The notes: a model not told the origin generated them from the letters alone. DNA of 64,000 nt from Shewanella insulae (GCF_009831655.1 NZ_WRPA01000001.1:124001-188000), one strand, 5' to 3'. Positions 29,283-39,049 are shown, counted from the stretch's first letter. Numbers and translations are program-made.

Positions 29283-29292
29283 TTGTCGACAA
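29283..29292. promoter_or_regulatory. Palindrome TTGTCGACAA, candidate prp regulator site 1
   Basis: A perfect 10-bp palindrome, the most distal of four in this region, 294 bp before the proposed regulator start. Confidence 0.6.
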
Positions 29293-29494
29293 TTCACCCG
29301 TTAAATCAAGATTTGTAGCTTGTCGTTAAACCTGTCCCTAAGTCACCGTTTTCAGATTTTAGCGATGTGATGCATAAGACCGATTAGCCCTCTTTGATTG
29401 AATCGAATTGGCTGTTTAATGACCATGTGTAAGCCTGGATTCGTGGGATGATCAAACTCGAGGCGTTAAGACTTTAGTCGAAACAGACCTCTTT

Positions 29495-29504
29495 TTGTCG
29501 ACAA
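29495..29504. promoter_or_regulatory. Palindrome TTGTCGACAA, candidate prp regulator site 2
   Basis: The same perfect palindrome, 52 bp (about five helical turns) from site 3, a spacing that would put two bound dimers on the same DNA face. Confidence 0.65.
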
Positions 29505-29546
29505 TTTTCTGGTTTTGGCTTGAGAAAGTCGGTTATGAAGGCTATA

Positions 29547-29556
29547 TTGTCGACAA
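29547..29556. promoter_or_regulatory. Palindrome TTGTCGACAA, candidate prp regulator site 3
   Basis: Perfect palindrome 29 bp before the proposed start codon of the GntR regulator, where binding would block transcription initiation or elongation. Confidence 0.65.
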
Positions 29557-29585
29557 CTAATTGTTTGACGGCGATCACATTCACC

Positions 29586-30254
29586 ATGACTCGATACAGC
29601 CAAACGCCCGTGACAACGGCAGATAAAACCTTTTATCAACTCAGGCAAGACATTGTCGAAGGGGTGATAGCGGCGGGTGCTAAGTTGAGCGAGACAGAAT
29701 TGTCGACAACCTATGGTGTCAGCCGCGCCGTGATCCGTGAGGCGATCAATCGCCTCGAGTCTTGTCACATCGTTGAGCGTCGGGCCAACGTGGGCGCCAG
29801 AGTGGTGGCGCTCAGCGAAGAGGGGCTGCTGGCCCTGTATGAAATCCGCGAATCTCTCGAGGGAATGGCCGCCCGCCTGGCGGCAAAGAACATGAGCGAT
29901 GAAGAGATTGCAGAACTCGAAGCCCTGCTGGTCAGCCATTTTCAAGACGTCAAACAGGGTGAATCCTATTATCAAGAGGCCGGCGATGTGGATTTTCATT
30001 ACCGCATCATATTGGGCAGCAAGAATAAGCACCTTATCTCTATGTTGTTCGACGGCATCTATCATCTGGTGCGTATGTACCGCGTTCAGCTCGGCATGGC
30101 GGGGCCTAGAGTCACCACTGCCTATGACGAGCATAGGCATATAGTGCAGGCCATCGCCAATCGCGATCAGGAGCTGGCCGAGATGCTGATGCGCAGACAT
30201 ATCACCTATTCAAGAAACAACATCAGAAACAAACTCTCATCAATTCAGTCATAA
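29586..30254 (+). CDS. GntR-family regulator of the methylcitrate operon
   Basis: DNA-binding regulator of the FadR/FCD subfamily. An N-terminal winged helix (about 10-75: YQLRQDIVEGVI, then the recognition helix TYGVSRAVIREAINRLE) is followed by an all-helical FCD effector domain (about 85-210) with conserved metal/ligand residues in DVDFHYRII and ITYSRN. The ATG at 29586 gives 222 residues; ATG 29535 and TTG 29520 are in frame but would place operator 3 inside the gene. A fourth TTGTCGACAA lies within the gene (29700-29709). prpB begins 12 bp after the stop, so the regulator is the first gene of the operon it probably controls, sensing a methylcitrate-cycle intermediate (inferred). Confidence 0.88.
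   Translation: MTRYSQTPVTTADKTFYQLRQDIVEGVIAAGAKLSETELSTTYGVSRAVIREAINRLESCHIVERRANVGARVVALSEEGLLALYEIRESLEGMAARLAAKNMSDEEIAELEALLVSHFQDVKQGESYYQEAGDVDFHYRIILGSKNKHLISMLFDGIYHLVRMYRVQLGMAGPRVTTAYDEHRHIVQAIANRDQELAEMLMRRHITYSRNNIRNKLSSIQS
29700..29709. promoter_or_regulatory. Palindrome TTGTCGACAA, candidate prp regulator site 4 (intragenic)
   Basis: The fourth copy, 114 bp inside the GntR coding sequence, where it encodes part of TELSTTYG. It could act as a roadblock or looping site, or be a chance match allowed by codons. Confidence 0.45.
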
Positions 30255-30266
30255 GAGGAAGCGAGC

Positions 30267-31145
30267 ATGAGCGCTGGAAAGAAATTCCGTCAGGCCTTGG
30301 CCGACAACAAGCCATTGCAGATCGTCGGTACCATTAACGCCTACACGGCCATGATGGCCAAGCAGATAGGCCATAAGGCGATCTATCTCTCTGGTGGCGG
30401 GGTGGCCAACGCCTCTTATGGGTTGCCGGATCTGGGGATGACCTCGCTAAATGATGTGATCGTCGATGTGCAGCGCATCACCTCGGCCTGCGATCTGCCG
30501 CTGCTAGTGGATATAGATACTGGCTGGGGCGGGGCATTTAATATCGCCAAGACCATCAAAGATATGGAGAAGGCGGGCGCCGCTGCCGTGCACATGGAAG
30601 ACCAGGTCGCTCAGAAGCGCTGTGGTCACCGTCCAAACAAGGAGATCGTCTCTGTTGATGAGATGGTGGACCGTATCAAGGCGGCGGTAGATGCGCGCAC
30701 GGATCCTGACTTCTTTATCATGGCCCGTACCGATGCCTTCGCCCAGGAAGGATTGGAAGCAGCCATCGAACGTGCCAAGGCCTATGTGGCTGCAGGTGCC
30801 GACGGCATCTTCGCCGAGGCAGTAAAGACAGAAGAGCATTACCGCGCTTTTGCCGAAGCCTTAGATGTGCCTATTCTGGCCAATATCACAGAATTTGGTC
30901 AGACGGAGCTGTGGAATCGCGAGCAACTAGGTCAGTGGGGCGCAGCCATGGTGCTCTATCCATTGAGCGCCTTCAGAGCCATGAACAAGGCGGCAGAGAA
31001 TGTATATCAAACCATTCTGCGAGACGGTGACCAGAAGGCGGTACTCGATACCATGCAGACCCGCATGGAGCTCTATGACTATCTTGGTTATCACGCCTAC
31101 GAGCAGAAGCTCGACAGCCTGTTTGCCGAAGGTAAGAACAAGTAA
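30267..31145 (+). CDS. prpB: 2-methylisocitrate lyase
   Basis: Cleaves 2-methylisocitrate to pyruvate and succinate, the last step of the methylcitrate cycle for propionate. The 292-residue protein belongs to the isocitrate lyase/PEP mutase family. Motif [11 protein letters not shown] with the catalytic Cys119 identifies PrpB, and the Mg-binding DIDTGWGG and HMEDQ segments are present. An AGGAAG ribosome binding site precedes the ATG at 30267. It is the second gene of the operon, close behind its regulator. Confidence 0.97.
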   Translation: MSAGKKFRQALADNKPLQIVGTINAYTAMMAKQIGHKAIYLSGGGVANASYGLPDLGMTSLNDVIVDVQRITSACDLPLLVDIDTGWGGAFNIAKTIKDMEKAGAAAVHMEDQVAQKRCGHRPNKEIVSVDEMVDRIKAAVDARTDPDFFIMARTDAFAQEGLEAAIERAKAYVAAGADGIFAEAVKTEEHYRAFAEALDVPILANITEFGQTELWNREQLGQWGAAMVLYPLSAFRAMNKAAENVYQTILRDGDQKAVLDTMQTRMELYDYLGYHAYEQKLDSLFAEGKNK

Positions 31146-31153
31146 CACTGCAT

Positions 31154-31172
31154 GGCTCGCCCAGGGCGGGCC
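31154..31172 (+). other. Intercistronic hairpin prpB-prpC
   Basis: GGCTCGCC/GGCGGGCC (one G-T wobble), loop CAG, without a T run. It is likely an mRNA-stability or processing element rather than a terminator. Confidence 0.5.
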
Positions 31173-31246
31173 AGATTGACAGCATACCCCCTACAACCTA
31201 GATGATGCAGTACTAGGGATAGACAAAAATATAATAGGAAGACGTT

Positions 31247-32371
31247 ATGGTAGATAAAAAATTAGGCGGCGCCGGACTACGTGGACAGAGTGCAGGCGAA
31301 ACGGCGTTATGTACAGTGGGCAAATCAGGCTCAGGTTTAACCTATTGTGGTTACGATGTGTCGGATCTGGCCGACAATGCCACCTTCGAAGAGGTTGCCT
31401 ACCTGCTATTTAATGGCGAGTTGCCAAATGCGGCGCAGCTCGATGCCTATAAGAGTGAGCTGATGTCGATGCGCGACCTGCCGCAGACCCTTAAAGAGGT
31501 GCTGCAGCGTATCCCGGCCGATGCTCATCCTATGGATGTGATGCGTACCGGTTGTTCTTTCCTGGGTAACCTGGAGCCAGAAACCGATTTCAGCCAGCAG
31601 CATAAAGCGGCTAACCGTCTGCTAGCCGCTTTCCCTGCCATCATGTGTTACTGGTACCGTTTTAGCCATGACGGCGTCGAGATCGACTGTGTGACTGACG
31701 AAGACTCGCTCGGTGGCCACTTCCTTAAGCTGCTTAACGGCAAGACGCCATCTGATCAACATCGCCGCGTGATGGACGTTTCGTTGATCCTCTATGCAGA
31801 GCACGAGTTCAACGCCTCGACCTTCACGGCGCGCGTTTGTGCCTCGACCCTGTCTGACATGTTCTCTTGTATTACAGGCGCAATCGGTTCGCTACGTGGC
31901 CCATTGCACGGCGGTGCCAACGAGGCGGCGATGGAGATGATCCAAAAGTTCAGCTCGCCAGAAGATGCCAAGGTGCAGATGGCCGGTATGCTGGAGCGCA
32001 AAGAAAAGATCATGGGCTTTGGCCATGCCATTTACCGTGAGTCGGATCCGCGCAACGTGATCATCAAGGCTTGGTCTGAGAAGCTGGCTAAAGAGTTTGG
32101 CGATACCTCGCTCTACGATATCTCTGTGGCCTGTGAAGAGTATATGTGGGACACCAAGAAGCTGTTCTGTAACGCCGACTTCTTCCATGCGTCAGCCTAT
32201 CACTTCATGGGGATCCCAACTAAGTTGTTTACCCCCATCTTCGTTTGCTCGCGCCTGACCGGCTGGGCTGCTCACGTGATGGAGCAGCGGGCCAACAACC
32301 GTATCATCAGACCGAGTGCCGACTATATAGGCTCTGAGCCGCGTAAAGTGACCCCTATCAGCGAAAGATAA
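31247..32371 (+). CDS. prpC: 2-methylcitrate synthase
   Basis: Condenses propionyl-CoA with oxaloacetate to 2-methylcitrate. The 374-residue short-form citrate synthase-family protein carries the catalytic triad His221 (PLHGGANEAAME), His260 (GFGHAIYRESDPR) and Asp311 (CNADFFHASAYH). Short length and position between prpB and acnD separate it from the housekeeping GltA. An AGGAAG ribosome binding site precedes the ATG at 31247, about 100 bp after prpB. Confidence 0.97.
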   Translation: MVDKKLGGAGLRGQSAGETALCTVGKSGSGLTYCGYDVSDLADNATFEEVAYLLFNGELPNAAQLDAYKSELMSMRDLPQTLKEVLQRIPADAHPMDVMRTGCSFLGNLEPETDFSQQHKAANRLLAAFPAIMCYWYRFSHDGVEIDCVTDEDSLGGHFLKLLNGKTPSDQHRRVMDVSLILYAEHEFNASTFTARVCASTLSDMFSCITGAIGSLRGPLHGGANEAAMEMIQKFSSPEDAKVQMAGMLERKEKIMGFGHAIYRESDPRNVIIKAWSEKLAKEFGDTSLYDISVACEEYMWDTKKLFCNADFFHASAYHFMGIPTKLFTPIFVCSRLTGWAAHVMEQRANNRIIRPSADYIGSEPRKVTPISER

Positions 32372-32381
32372 TATAGGCCAT

Positions 32382-32418
32382 TAGCCGGCCCAGTTGCCGT
32401 AAGGTGCAGGGCTGGCTA
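32382..32418 (+). other. Intercistronic hairpin prpC-acnD
   Basis: TAGCCGGCCC/GGGCTGGCTA (10 bp with one wobble) around a 17-nt loop, with no T run following. Confidence 0.45.
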
Positions 32419-32458
32419 TCTGTTGTCGCTTAAACTCTTAATTCGTTTGGATGATTCT

Positions 32459-35047
32459 ATGAACTCTCTACACCGTAAATCGCTTCCCGGCAGCGCGCTA
32501 GATTACTTTGATACCCGCAGCGCCGTCGAGGCCCTAAGCGAAGGCGCCTATGACAAACTGCCCTATACCGCCAAGGTGCTGGCAGAAAACCTGGTCAGGC
32601 GCTGTGAACCCGAACTACTTAACGACGCTCTGAGCCAGCTCATCGAGCGTAAACGTGATCTCGATTTCCCCTGGTACCCGGCGCGCGTCGTGTGCCACGA
32701 TATTCTTGGCCAGACGGCGCTTGTCGACCTGGCTGGCCTGCGTGATGCCATCGCCGAGAAGGGTGGCGATCCGGCCAAGGTTAACCCTGTGGTGCCGACT
32801 CAGCTGATCGTGGACCACTCGCTTGCGGTTGAACATGCAGGCTTTGAAAAAGATGCCTTCGAGAAGAACCGCGCCATCGAAGATCGCCGCAACGAAGACA
32901 GATTCCACTTCATCAACTGGACCAAGACGGCCTTTAAGAATGTCGATGTGATCCAGCCGGGCAATGGCATCATGCACCAGATCAATCTGGAGAAGATGTC
33001 GCCGGTGATCCAGGCCCGCGACGGCGTGGCCTTCCCCGATACGCTTGTAGGTACCGACAGCCACACGCCCCACGTAGATGCCCTGGGGGTTATCGCCATA
33101 GGTGTGGGCGGTCTGGAGGCCGAGAACGTTATGTTAGGCCGCCCATCTTACATGCGTCTGCCGGATATTGTCGGTGTCGAGCTGACGGGTAAGCGTCAGA
33201 GTGGCATCACAGCAACGGATATCGTGCTGGCACTGACCGAGTTTTTACGCAAAGAGAAGGTGGTTTCTGCCTATCTTGAATTCTTCGGTGAAGGCGCCGC
33301 GGATCTCACCCTCGGGGATCGCGCCACCATCTCAAACATGACGCCAGAATTTGGCGCCTCGGCCGGTATGTTCTATATCGACCAGCAAACCATCGACTAT
33401 CTCACCATCACAGGTCGTGACAGCGAGCAGGTTAAGTTAGTGGAAAATTACGCCAAGACCACGGGTCTGTGGGCCGATAGCCTGAAAGACGCCGAGTATG
33501 AAAGGGTACTGACCTTCGATCTCTCGAGCGTAGTACGTAACATCGCCGGTCCTTCAAATCCCCATCGCCGGGTGGCTACCAGCGAGCTAGCGAGCCAGGG
33601 CATTGCCGGTGTGGTCGAGCAGGATGACAAGCTGATGCCAGATGGCGCGGTGATCATCGCCGCCATCACCAGCTGTACCAACACCAGTAACCCTAGAAAC
33701 GTGATTGCCGCAGGTCTCCTGGCCAAGAAGGCCAACGAGATGGGTCTAGTACGTAAGCCCTGGGTGAAAACCTCTTTCGCGCCTGGTTCCAAGGTGGCCG
33801 AGCTTTACCTTAAGGATGCCGGGCTGCTGCCTGAGCTGGAGCAACTGGGCTTTGGTATCGTAGGTTTTGCCTGCACCACCTGTAACGGCATGAGCGGCGC
33901 CCTGGACCCTGTGATCCAGCAAGAGGTGATCGACAGAGATCTGTATGCTACCGCTGTGTTATCGGGCAACCGCAATTTCGACGGCCGTATTCATCCTTAT
34001 GCCAAACAGGCGTTTCTGGCCTCGCCGCCATTGGTGGTGGCCTATGCCATAGCGGGTACCATGAGATTCGATATCGAAAAAGATATCTTAGGTCATGATG
34101 ACAAGGGCGAGCCGATTCGCCTCAAAGATATCTGGCCGAGCGATGAGGAGATCGACGCTATCGTGAAGGCGAGCGTTAAGCCCCAGCAGTTTAGGGACAT
34201 CTATACGCCTATGTTCGACCTTGCGGTGGACTATGGTGAGCAGGTTAACCCCCTGTATGACTGGCGTCCACAGAGTACCTATATCCGTCGTCCTCCTTAC
34301 TGGGAAGGGGCACTTGCCGGTGAACGTACCCTGAAGGGCATGCGTCCGCTGGCGGTCCTTGGGGATAACATCACCACAGATCACCTCTCGCCTTCAAACG
34401 CCATCCTGGCCAGTAGCGCCGCTGGCGAATACCTGGCGAAGATGGGTCTTCCTGAGGTCGACTTTAACTCCTACGCCACCCATAGGGGCGACCACCTGAC
34501 GGCCCAGCGCGCGACCTTTGCCAACCCTAAGCTGTTCAACGAGATGGCGCTAGTGGACGGTGAAGCCAAACAAGGCTCGCTGACTCGCCTAGAGCCAGAG
34601 GGTGAGGTGATACGTATGTGGGAGGCGATCGAGACCTATATGGATCGTAAGCAGCCGCTGATCATCATCGCCGGCGCCGACTATGGTCAGGGTTCTTCTC
34701 GCGACTGGGCGGCAAAAGGGGTGAGACTGGCCGGGGTTGAGGCGATTGTCGCCGAAGGTTTCGAGCGTATTCACCGTACCAACCTAGTGGGCATGGGCGT
34801 ACTACCCCTTGAGTTCAAGGCGGGTGAAAACCGTCACACCTATGGCATAGACGGTAGCGAAACCTTCGATGTGATAGGCGAGCCGACACCTAGGGCTGAG
34901 CTGACTTTAGTGATCACCCGTCAAAATGGCGAGCGTGTCGAGGTGCCTGTGACCTGTCGCCTGGATACCGCCGATGAGGTGCTTGTCTATCAGGCAGGCG
35001 GTGTATTGCAGCGCTTCGCGCAGGATTTCCTCGAAGCGAACGCCTAA
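32459..35047 (+). CDS. acnD: Fe/S-dependent 2-methylcitrate dehydratase AcnD
   Basis: An aconitase-family enzyme that dehydrates 2-methylcitrate, replacing PrpD in Shewanella, Vibrio and relatives. The product needs isomerisation by PrpF, encoded next. The protein has 862 residues. The [4Fe-4S] ligands are Cys406 (ITSCTNTSN) and Cys472/Cys475 (FACTTCNG). The swivel domain with GSSRDWAAKG is intact. I start at the ATG at 32459 because homologues begin MN...RKxLPGSALDYFD; a TTG at 32423 would add 12 unsupported residues. The Shine-Dalgarno is weak (TTTGGA), suggesting coupling through the operon. Confidence 0.96.
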   Translation: MNSLHRKSLPGSALDYFDTRSAVEALSEGAYDKLPYTAKVLAENLVRRCEPELLNDALSQLIERKRDLDFPWYPARVVCHDILGQTALVDLAGLRDAIAEKGGDPAKVNPVVPTQLIVDHSLAVEHAGFEKDAFEKNRAIEDRRNEDRFHFINWTKTAFKNVDVIQPGNGIMHQINLEKMSPVIQARDGVAFPDTLVGTDSHTPHVDALGVIAIGVGGLEAENVMLGRPSYMRLPDIVGVELTGKRQSGITATDIVLALTEFLRKEKVVSAYLEFFGEGAADLTLGDRATISNMTPEFGASAGMFYIDQQTIDYLTITGRDSEQVKLVENYAKTTGLWADSLKDAEYERVLTFDLSSVVRNIAGPSNPHRRVATSELASQGIAGVVEQDDKLMPDGAVIIAAITSCTNTSNPRNVIAAGLLAKKANEMGLVRKPWVKTSFAPGSKVAELYLKDAGLLPELEQLGFGIVGFACTTCNGMSGALDPVIQQEVIDRDLYATAVLSGNRNFDGRIHPYAKQAFLASPPLVVAYAIAGTMRFDIEKDILGHDDKGEPIRLKDIWPSDEEIDAIVKASVKPQQFRDIYTPMFDLAVDYGEQVNPLYDWRPQSTYIRRPPYWEGALAGERTLKGMRPLAVLGDNITTDHLSPSNAILASSAAGEYLAKMGLPEVDFNSYATHRGDHLTAQRATFANPKLFNEMALVDGEAKQGSLTRLEPEGEVIRMWEAIETYMDRKQPLIIIAGADYGQGSSRDWAAKGVRLAGVEAIVAEGFERIHRTNLVGMGVLPLEFKAGENRHTYGIDGSETFDVIGEPTPRAELTLVITRQNGERVEVPVTCRLDTADEVLVYQAGGVLQRFAQDFLEANA

Positions 35048-35057
35048 GGGCAGTAAT

Positions 35058-35087
35058 AGCGGGTAGGGTGAGAGCGCCTTACCCGCT
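35058..35087 (+). other. Intercistronic hairpin acnD-prpF
   Basis: An 11-bp stem AGCGGGTAGGG/CCTTACCCGCT (one wobble), 8-nt loop, followed by TCTTAAAGG. It sits 18 bp before the prpF start and just ahead of its ribosome binding site, so it could also affect prpF translation. Confidence 0.55.
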
Positions 35088-35104
35088 TCTTAAAGGATAA
35101 GCCA

Positions 35105-36274
35105 ATGAAACAGATGAAAATACCGGCAACCTATATGCGTGGCGGCACCAGCAAGGGGGTCTTTTTCGCGTTAAAGGATCTGCCTTTAAATGCCCAGCAG
35201 CCAGGCCCGGCCCGTGATGCCTTGTTGCTGCGGGTGATCGGCAGTCCAGATCCCTACTGCAAGCAGACTGACGGTATGGGCGGCGCCACCTCCAGCACCA
35301 GTAAGACGGTGATTTTGGATAAGAGCCAGCGCGATGATCATGACGTGGATTATCTCTTCGGTCAGGTGGCCATAGATAAGCCTTTCGTCGACTGGAGCGG
35401 TAACTGCGGTAACCTGACCGCGGCGGTAGGCGCCTTTGCCATCACCCAAGGCTTGGTGGATAGCGCTAAGATCCCAGACACCGGCACGGCTGTGGTGAAG
35501 ATCTGGCAGACCAATATCAACAAGACCATCATCGCCCATGTGCCTATGGTGGATGGCGAGGTACAGGAGTTGGGGGATTTCGAACTCGACGGCGTGACCT
35601 TCCCGGCGGCAGAGGTGCTGGTGGAGTTTGTCGATCCGGCCGATGGCGAGGGAGACATGTTCCCTACGGGCAATCTGGTGGATAAGCTGGAGGTTCCGGG
35701 CGAGCCGGTCTTAGATGCTACCTTTATCAATGCGGGTATCCCGACCATCTTCCTCAAGGCTGAGCAGCTGGGATATGAGGGCACAGAGCTGCAGGAGGCG
35801 ATCAATAGCGATGGGGCCGCGCTTGAGCGTTTCGAAACCATACGCGCCCACGGCGCCTTGCAGATGGGGCTGATCCAGTCTCTCGATGACGCCGCTGGTC
35901 GTCAACACACGCCTAAGGTCGCTTTTGTTGCCCCCGCTAAGGCTTATACCTCCTCTAGCGGTAAACAGATCGCGGCAGATGAGATAGACCTGCATGTGCG
36001 AGCTCTCTCTATGGGTAAGCTGCATCACGCCATGATGGGAACGGCGGCGGTGGCCATTGGCACGGCGGCATCAATTCCCGGCACACTGGTCAATCAGGCT
36101 GCCGGTGGTCAGGCCCGTGAGAGCGTGCGTTTCGGTCACCCCTCAGGTACCCTCAAGGTGGGCGCCAAGGCCAGTGAACAGGCGGGTCGCTGGCAGGTCG
36201 AAAAAGTCAGCATGAGCCGCAGCGCCCGTGTGCTGATGCAAGGCTGGGTCTGCGTGCCTGAGTCCTTGGGATAA
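35105..36274 (+). CDS. prpF: AcnD-associated isomerase PrpF
   Basis: A diaminopimelate-epimerase-fold protein needed for AcnD-dependent propionate growth; it isomerises the trans-aconitate-like product of AcnD. The 389 residues start with the family hallmark IPATYMRGGTSKGVFF, followed by QTDGMGGATSSTSK, DWSGNCGNLTAAVGAFA and, near the end, GHPSGTLKVGA. An AAAGGA ribosome binding site precedes the ATG at 35105. It is the last gene of the prp operon, closed by a terminator. Confidence 0.96.
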   Translation: MKQMKIPATYMRGGTSKGVFFALKDLPLNAQQPGPARDALLLRVIGSPDPYCKQTDGMGGATSSTSKTVILDKSQRDDHDVDYLFGQVAIDKPFVDWSGNCGNLTAAVGAFAITQGLVDSAKIPDTGTAVVKIWQTNINKTIIAHVPMVDGEVQELGDFELDGVTFPAAEVLVEFVDPADGEGDMFPTGNLVDKLEVPGEPVLDATFINAGIPTIFLKAEQLGYEGTELQEAINSDGAALERFETIRAHGALQMGLIQSLDDAAGRQHTPKVAFVAPAKAYTSSSGKQIAADEIDLHVRALSMGKLHHAMMGTAAVAIGTAASIPGTLVNQAAGGQARESVRFGHPSGTLKVGAKASEQAGRWQVEKVSMSRSARVLMQGWVCVPESLG

Positions 36275-36294
36275 GGCTTGTCGGATTTGATATA

Positions 36295-36318
36295 AAGGAT
36301 GCCTCGGCATCCTTTTTT
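36295..36318 (+). terminator. Rho-independent terminator ending the prp operon
   Basis: AAGGATGC/GCATCCTT with loop CTCG is followed by T6. Confidence 0.92.
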
Positions 36319-36371
36319 GTTTTCATATGCTAGTGCTTTAGTATGAAGGGAATCGAATACTAACGGTTAAG

Positions 36372-36380
36372 TGCTATAAT
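36372..36380 (+). promoter_or_regulatory. Extended -10 promoter candidate for uvrY
   Basis: TGCTATAAT is a perfect extended -10 (TGnTATAAT). A -35 is not obvious, as is usual for this class. It lies about 160 bp before uvrY. A second TATAAT at 36419-36424 is an alternative. Confidence 0.5.
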
Positions 36381-36537
36381 TGCCCCTTAAGCTTCCCGGC
36401 GGATAAAAATAGTTCACTTATAATTCATATGCTTAGTTGCATTTAATTTCCGCTTTCTTCTTTACTCCATTTGGGATAAATTACAAGCTGTTGCCGACAT
36501 CTCGTCTATGTGGGCCGAGTATTAGCTGAAGGGTAGA

Positions 36538-37188
36538 TTGAAGTTGATTTCTGTATATTTAGTTGATGACCATGAGTTAGTGAGAACAGGAATCCGCCGC
36601 ATCCTAGAAGATGAGCGCGGGATCAAGGTTGTCGGCGAAGCAGGGGATGGCGAGTCTGCCGTGCAGTGGTGTCGAAACAACGAGGCTGACGTGATCCTGA
36701 TGGACATGAATATGCCAGGTATTGGGGGGCTCGAGGCGACCCGTAAGATCCTGCGCTATCAGTCCCACGCCAAAATCATCGTGCTGACCATACATACCGA
36801 AGATCCTTTCCCGACTAAGGTGATGCAGGCGGGCGCCTCAGGTTATCTGACCAAGGGAGCCACACCGCCCGAGGTGATACAGGCAATTCGCCAGGTGGCA
36901 CATGGCCAGCGTTATCTGTCGCCAGAGATTGCCCAGCAGATGGCCCTGAGTCAGTTCAATCAGTCGGAAGATAATCCGTTTAAATCCCTGTCTGAACGCG
37001 AATTGCAAATCATGATGATGATCACCAACGGCGAACGGGTCAGCGATATCTCTGAGCAGCTCAACCTGAGCCCAAAGACGGTCAATAGCTATCGTTATCG
37101 CTTGTTTGCCAAGCTTGGGATCAGTGGCGATGTCGAGCTGACCCGGTTGGCGATCCGCTACAAGATGTTGGATACCGGCCAGTTCTAG
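36538..37188 (+). CDS. uvrY: Response regulator UvrY/GacA
   Basis: NarL/LuxR-type response regulator, partner of the BarA/GacS kinase, that activates Csr small RNAs. The receiver domain (about 4-120) has the acidic pair in LVDDHE and phospho-Asp in ILMDMNMPG (residue 54 when numbered from TTG 36544, as in E. coli). The C-terminal LuxR helix-turn-helix reads [11 protein letters not shown]...[19 protein letters not shown]. There is no ATG: TTG 36538 and TTG 36544 are both in frame, with AAGGG 4 or 10 bp upstream. Alignment to E. coli MINVLLVDDHE favours 36544; I list the longer form because its spacing allows either. uvrC follows after 31 bp, as in E. coli. Confidence 0.94.
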   Translation: MKLISVYLVDDHELVRTGIRRILEDERGIKVVGEAGDGESAVQWCRNNEADVILMDMNMPGIGGLEATRKILRYQSHAKIIVLTIHTEDPFPTKVMQAGASGYLTKGATPPEVIQAIRQVAHGQRYLSPEIAQQMALSQFNQSEDNPFKSLSERELQIMMMITNGERVSDISEQLNLSPKTVNSYRYRLFAKLGISGDVELTRLAIRYKMLDTGQF

Positions 37189-37219
37189 TGTTAACCCGCG
37201 TGACTTTTATGGCCTCGAT

Positions 37220-39049
37220 GTGACAGATAGCTTCAATGCGACCCAGTTTTTAAAAACCGTTTCCTCCTCTGCCGGCGTTTATCGCATGTACGATGCACAG
37301 GGGGTCGTTATCTATGTGGGTAAGGCCAAAGATCTCAAGAAGCGCCTCAGCTCCTATTTCAGACGTAATCTGCCTAATGTAAAGACCCAGGCCTTGGTGT
37401 CTCACATCGCCAATATCGATGTGACCCTGACCCCAAGCGAGACAGATGCGCTTATTCTGGAAAACGATTACATCAAGCAGTACATGCCCAGATACAATGT
37501 GCTGCTTCGAGATGATAAGTCTTATCCCTATATCTTCCTGAGCGGCCATCGTCATCCGAGGCTCGCCTATCACCGTGGGCCTCAGCGGGAGAAGGGACAC
37601 TATTTCGGTCCCTATCCCAATGGCGGTGCTGTACGTGAAAGCCTGCATCTGATGCAGAAGCTGTTTCCTATCCGTCAATGTGACGATCTCTACTACAAGG
37701 CGCGCTCTCGTCCCTGTTTGCAGTATCAGATAGCCCGATGTAGCGCCCCCTGCGTGGGTAAGATAAGCGACGAAGACTATGCCGAGCAGGTTAAGCTGGC
37801 AAGCCTGTTTCTGCGGGGCAAGGATCAGCAGGTGATCGCCACCCTGGTAGACAAGATGGAGCAGGCGGCTATGGACCTCAACTATGAGGAGGCCGCCCGA
37901 TATCGCGACCAGATCAGTGCACTGCGCCGCGTCGCCGAGCAGCAGGAGGTGTCAAGCGATTCAGGCGACATGGATGTGATTGGCGCCTATTACGCCTCTG
38001 GCATCGCCTGTTTTCATCTGCTGTTTATCCGTAACGGTAAGATATTCGGCAGTCGCAGCTATTACCCTAGCGTGCCAGATGAGACAGAGGTTAGCGAGGT
38101 GCTGCGCGCCTTCATGTTGCAGTTTTATCTCAATCTCGACAGTCAGCGCACGCTGCCAAGAGAGATAGTGGTCAGTCATGAGTTTGAAGACATTCATGAG
38201 CTGGAAGAGGCGATCGCTCAGGCCTCCAATAGACGCCTGCTTATCAAGACCAAGGTGCGCAGTGAGCGCGCCAGTTTCTTGCGAATCGCCGATGCCAATG
38301 CGAAAAATGCGGTTGAGACCAGGCTGTCTCACCAAAATACCGTCGAGGAACGTTTCCTGTTGCTGGAAGAGGCCCTGGAGCAGACTCAGGCGATCAATCG
38401 CATGGAATGTTTCGATATCAGCCATACCATGGGAGAGAGCACAGTGGCTTCCTGCGTGGTGTTTAATCGCGAAGGGCCGAGCAAGGGAGAGTATCGCCGC
38501 TATAATATCTCAGGGATCACCCCAGGGGATGATTACGCGGCGATGAAACAGGCGATCGGTCGCCGCTTCGACAAGGTAGAGGCGGATGGCAAGATCCCAG
38601 ACATTCTCTTTATCGATGGCGGCATGGGCCAACTGAGAATCGCTCAGAAGGTAGTGAATGAAAAATTTGCTCATCTGGATGTAGCACCGACACTTATCGG
38701 GGTGGCAAAGGGGGAGGGGCGCAAGCCCGGACTCGAGACCCTCATCTATGGCGAGAACGAGGTGGCCTTTAGTTTGCCGGCTGATTCAGGCGCGCTGCAT
38801 TTGATCCAGCACATTCGTGACGAGTCCCACCGTTTCGCGATAACCGGCCACCGTAATAAGCGCCAGAAGACCCGCAATACCTCGACGCTCGAATCGATAC
38901 CTGGGGTAGGGCCTAAGCGTCGTAAGGCGTTATTGCAATACTTAGGTGGTTTACAGCAAGTTAAGGGGGCCAGCGTAGCGCAATTGTCTAAAGTGCCGGG
39001 CATTAGCCTAGAAATGGCACAAACAATACATGATGCGTTGCGAGGGTGA
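37220..39049 (+). CDS. uvrC: Excinuclease ABC subunit C
   Basis: Makes both incisions in nucleotide excision repair after UvrAB damage recognition. The 609-residue protein contains, in order, a GIY-YIG nuclease (about 15-95; [21 protein letters not shown]), a Cys-rich segment ([15 protein letters not shown]), a UvrB-interacting UVR motif (about 204-239), an RNase H-like endonuclease core ([24 protein letters not shown]) and C-terminal tandem HhH ([28 protein letters not shown]). The start is GTG at 37220: upstream ATGs are out of frame or followed at once by a stop, and the N terminus aligns with E. coli. Confidence 0.97.
   Translation: MTDSFNATQFLKTVSSSAGVYRMYDAQGVVIYVGKAKDLKKRLSSYFRRNLPNVKTQALVSHIANIDVTLTPSETDALILENDYIKQYMPRYNVLLRDDKSYPYIFLSGHRHPRLAYHRGPQREKGHYFGPYPNGGAVRESLHLMQKLFPIRQCDDLYYKARSRPCLQYQIARCSAPCVGKISDEDYAEQVKLASLFLRGKDQQVIATLVDKMEQAAMDLNYEEAARYRDQISALRRVAEQQEVSSDSGDMDVIGAYYASGIACFHLLFIRNGKIFGSRSYYPSVPDETEVSEVLRAFMLQFYLNLDSQRTLPREIVVSHEFEDIHELEEAIAQASNRRLLIKTKVRSERASFLRIADANAKNAVETRLSHQNTVEERFLLLEEALEQTQAINRMECFDISHTMGESTVASCVVFNREGPSKGEYRRYNISGITPGDDYAAMKQAIGRRFDKVEADGKIPDILFIDGGMGQLRIAQKVVNEKFAHLDVAPTLIGVAKGEGRKPGLETLIYGENEVAFSLPADSGALHLIQHIRDESHRFAITGHRNKRQKTRNTSTLESIPGVGPKRRKALLQYLGGLQQVKGASVAQLSKVPGISLEMAQTIHDALRG

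Larger units (their letters stand above)
29067..29585. other. Intergenic region between lonH and the prp regulator
   Basis: No gene seen. The left part (29125-29190) contains several short repeats of AGTTTCG/GATAGTTT with no clear role. The right part holds three copies of the palindrome TTGTCGACAA, described separately, and must carry the prp operon promoter. I could not place a confident -35/-10. Confidence 0.6.

Noticed and set aside
29466..30200. A 244-codon open frame antisense to the GntR regulator
   Set aside because: It mirrors the codon structure of the regulator gene, shows no recognisable domain, and the sense frame has a clear winged helix and FCD domain.
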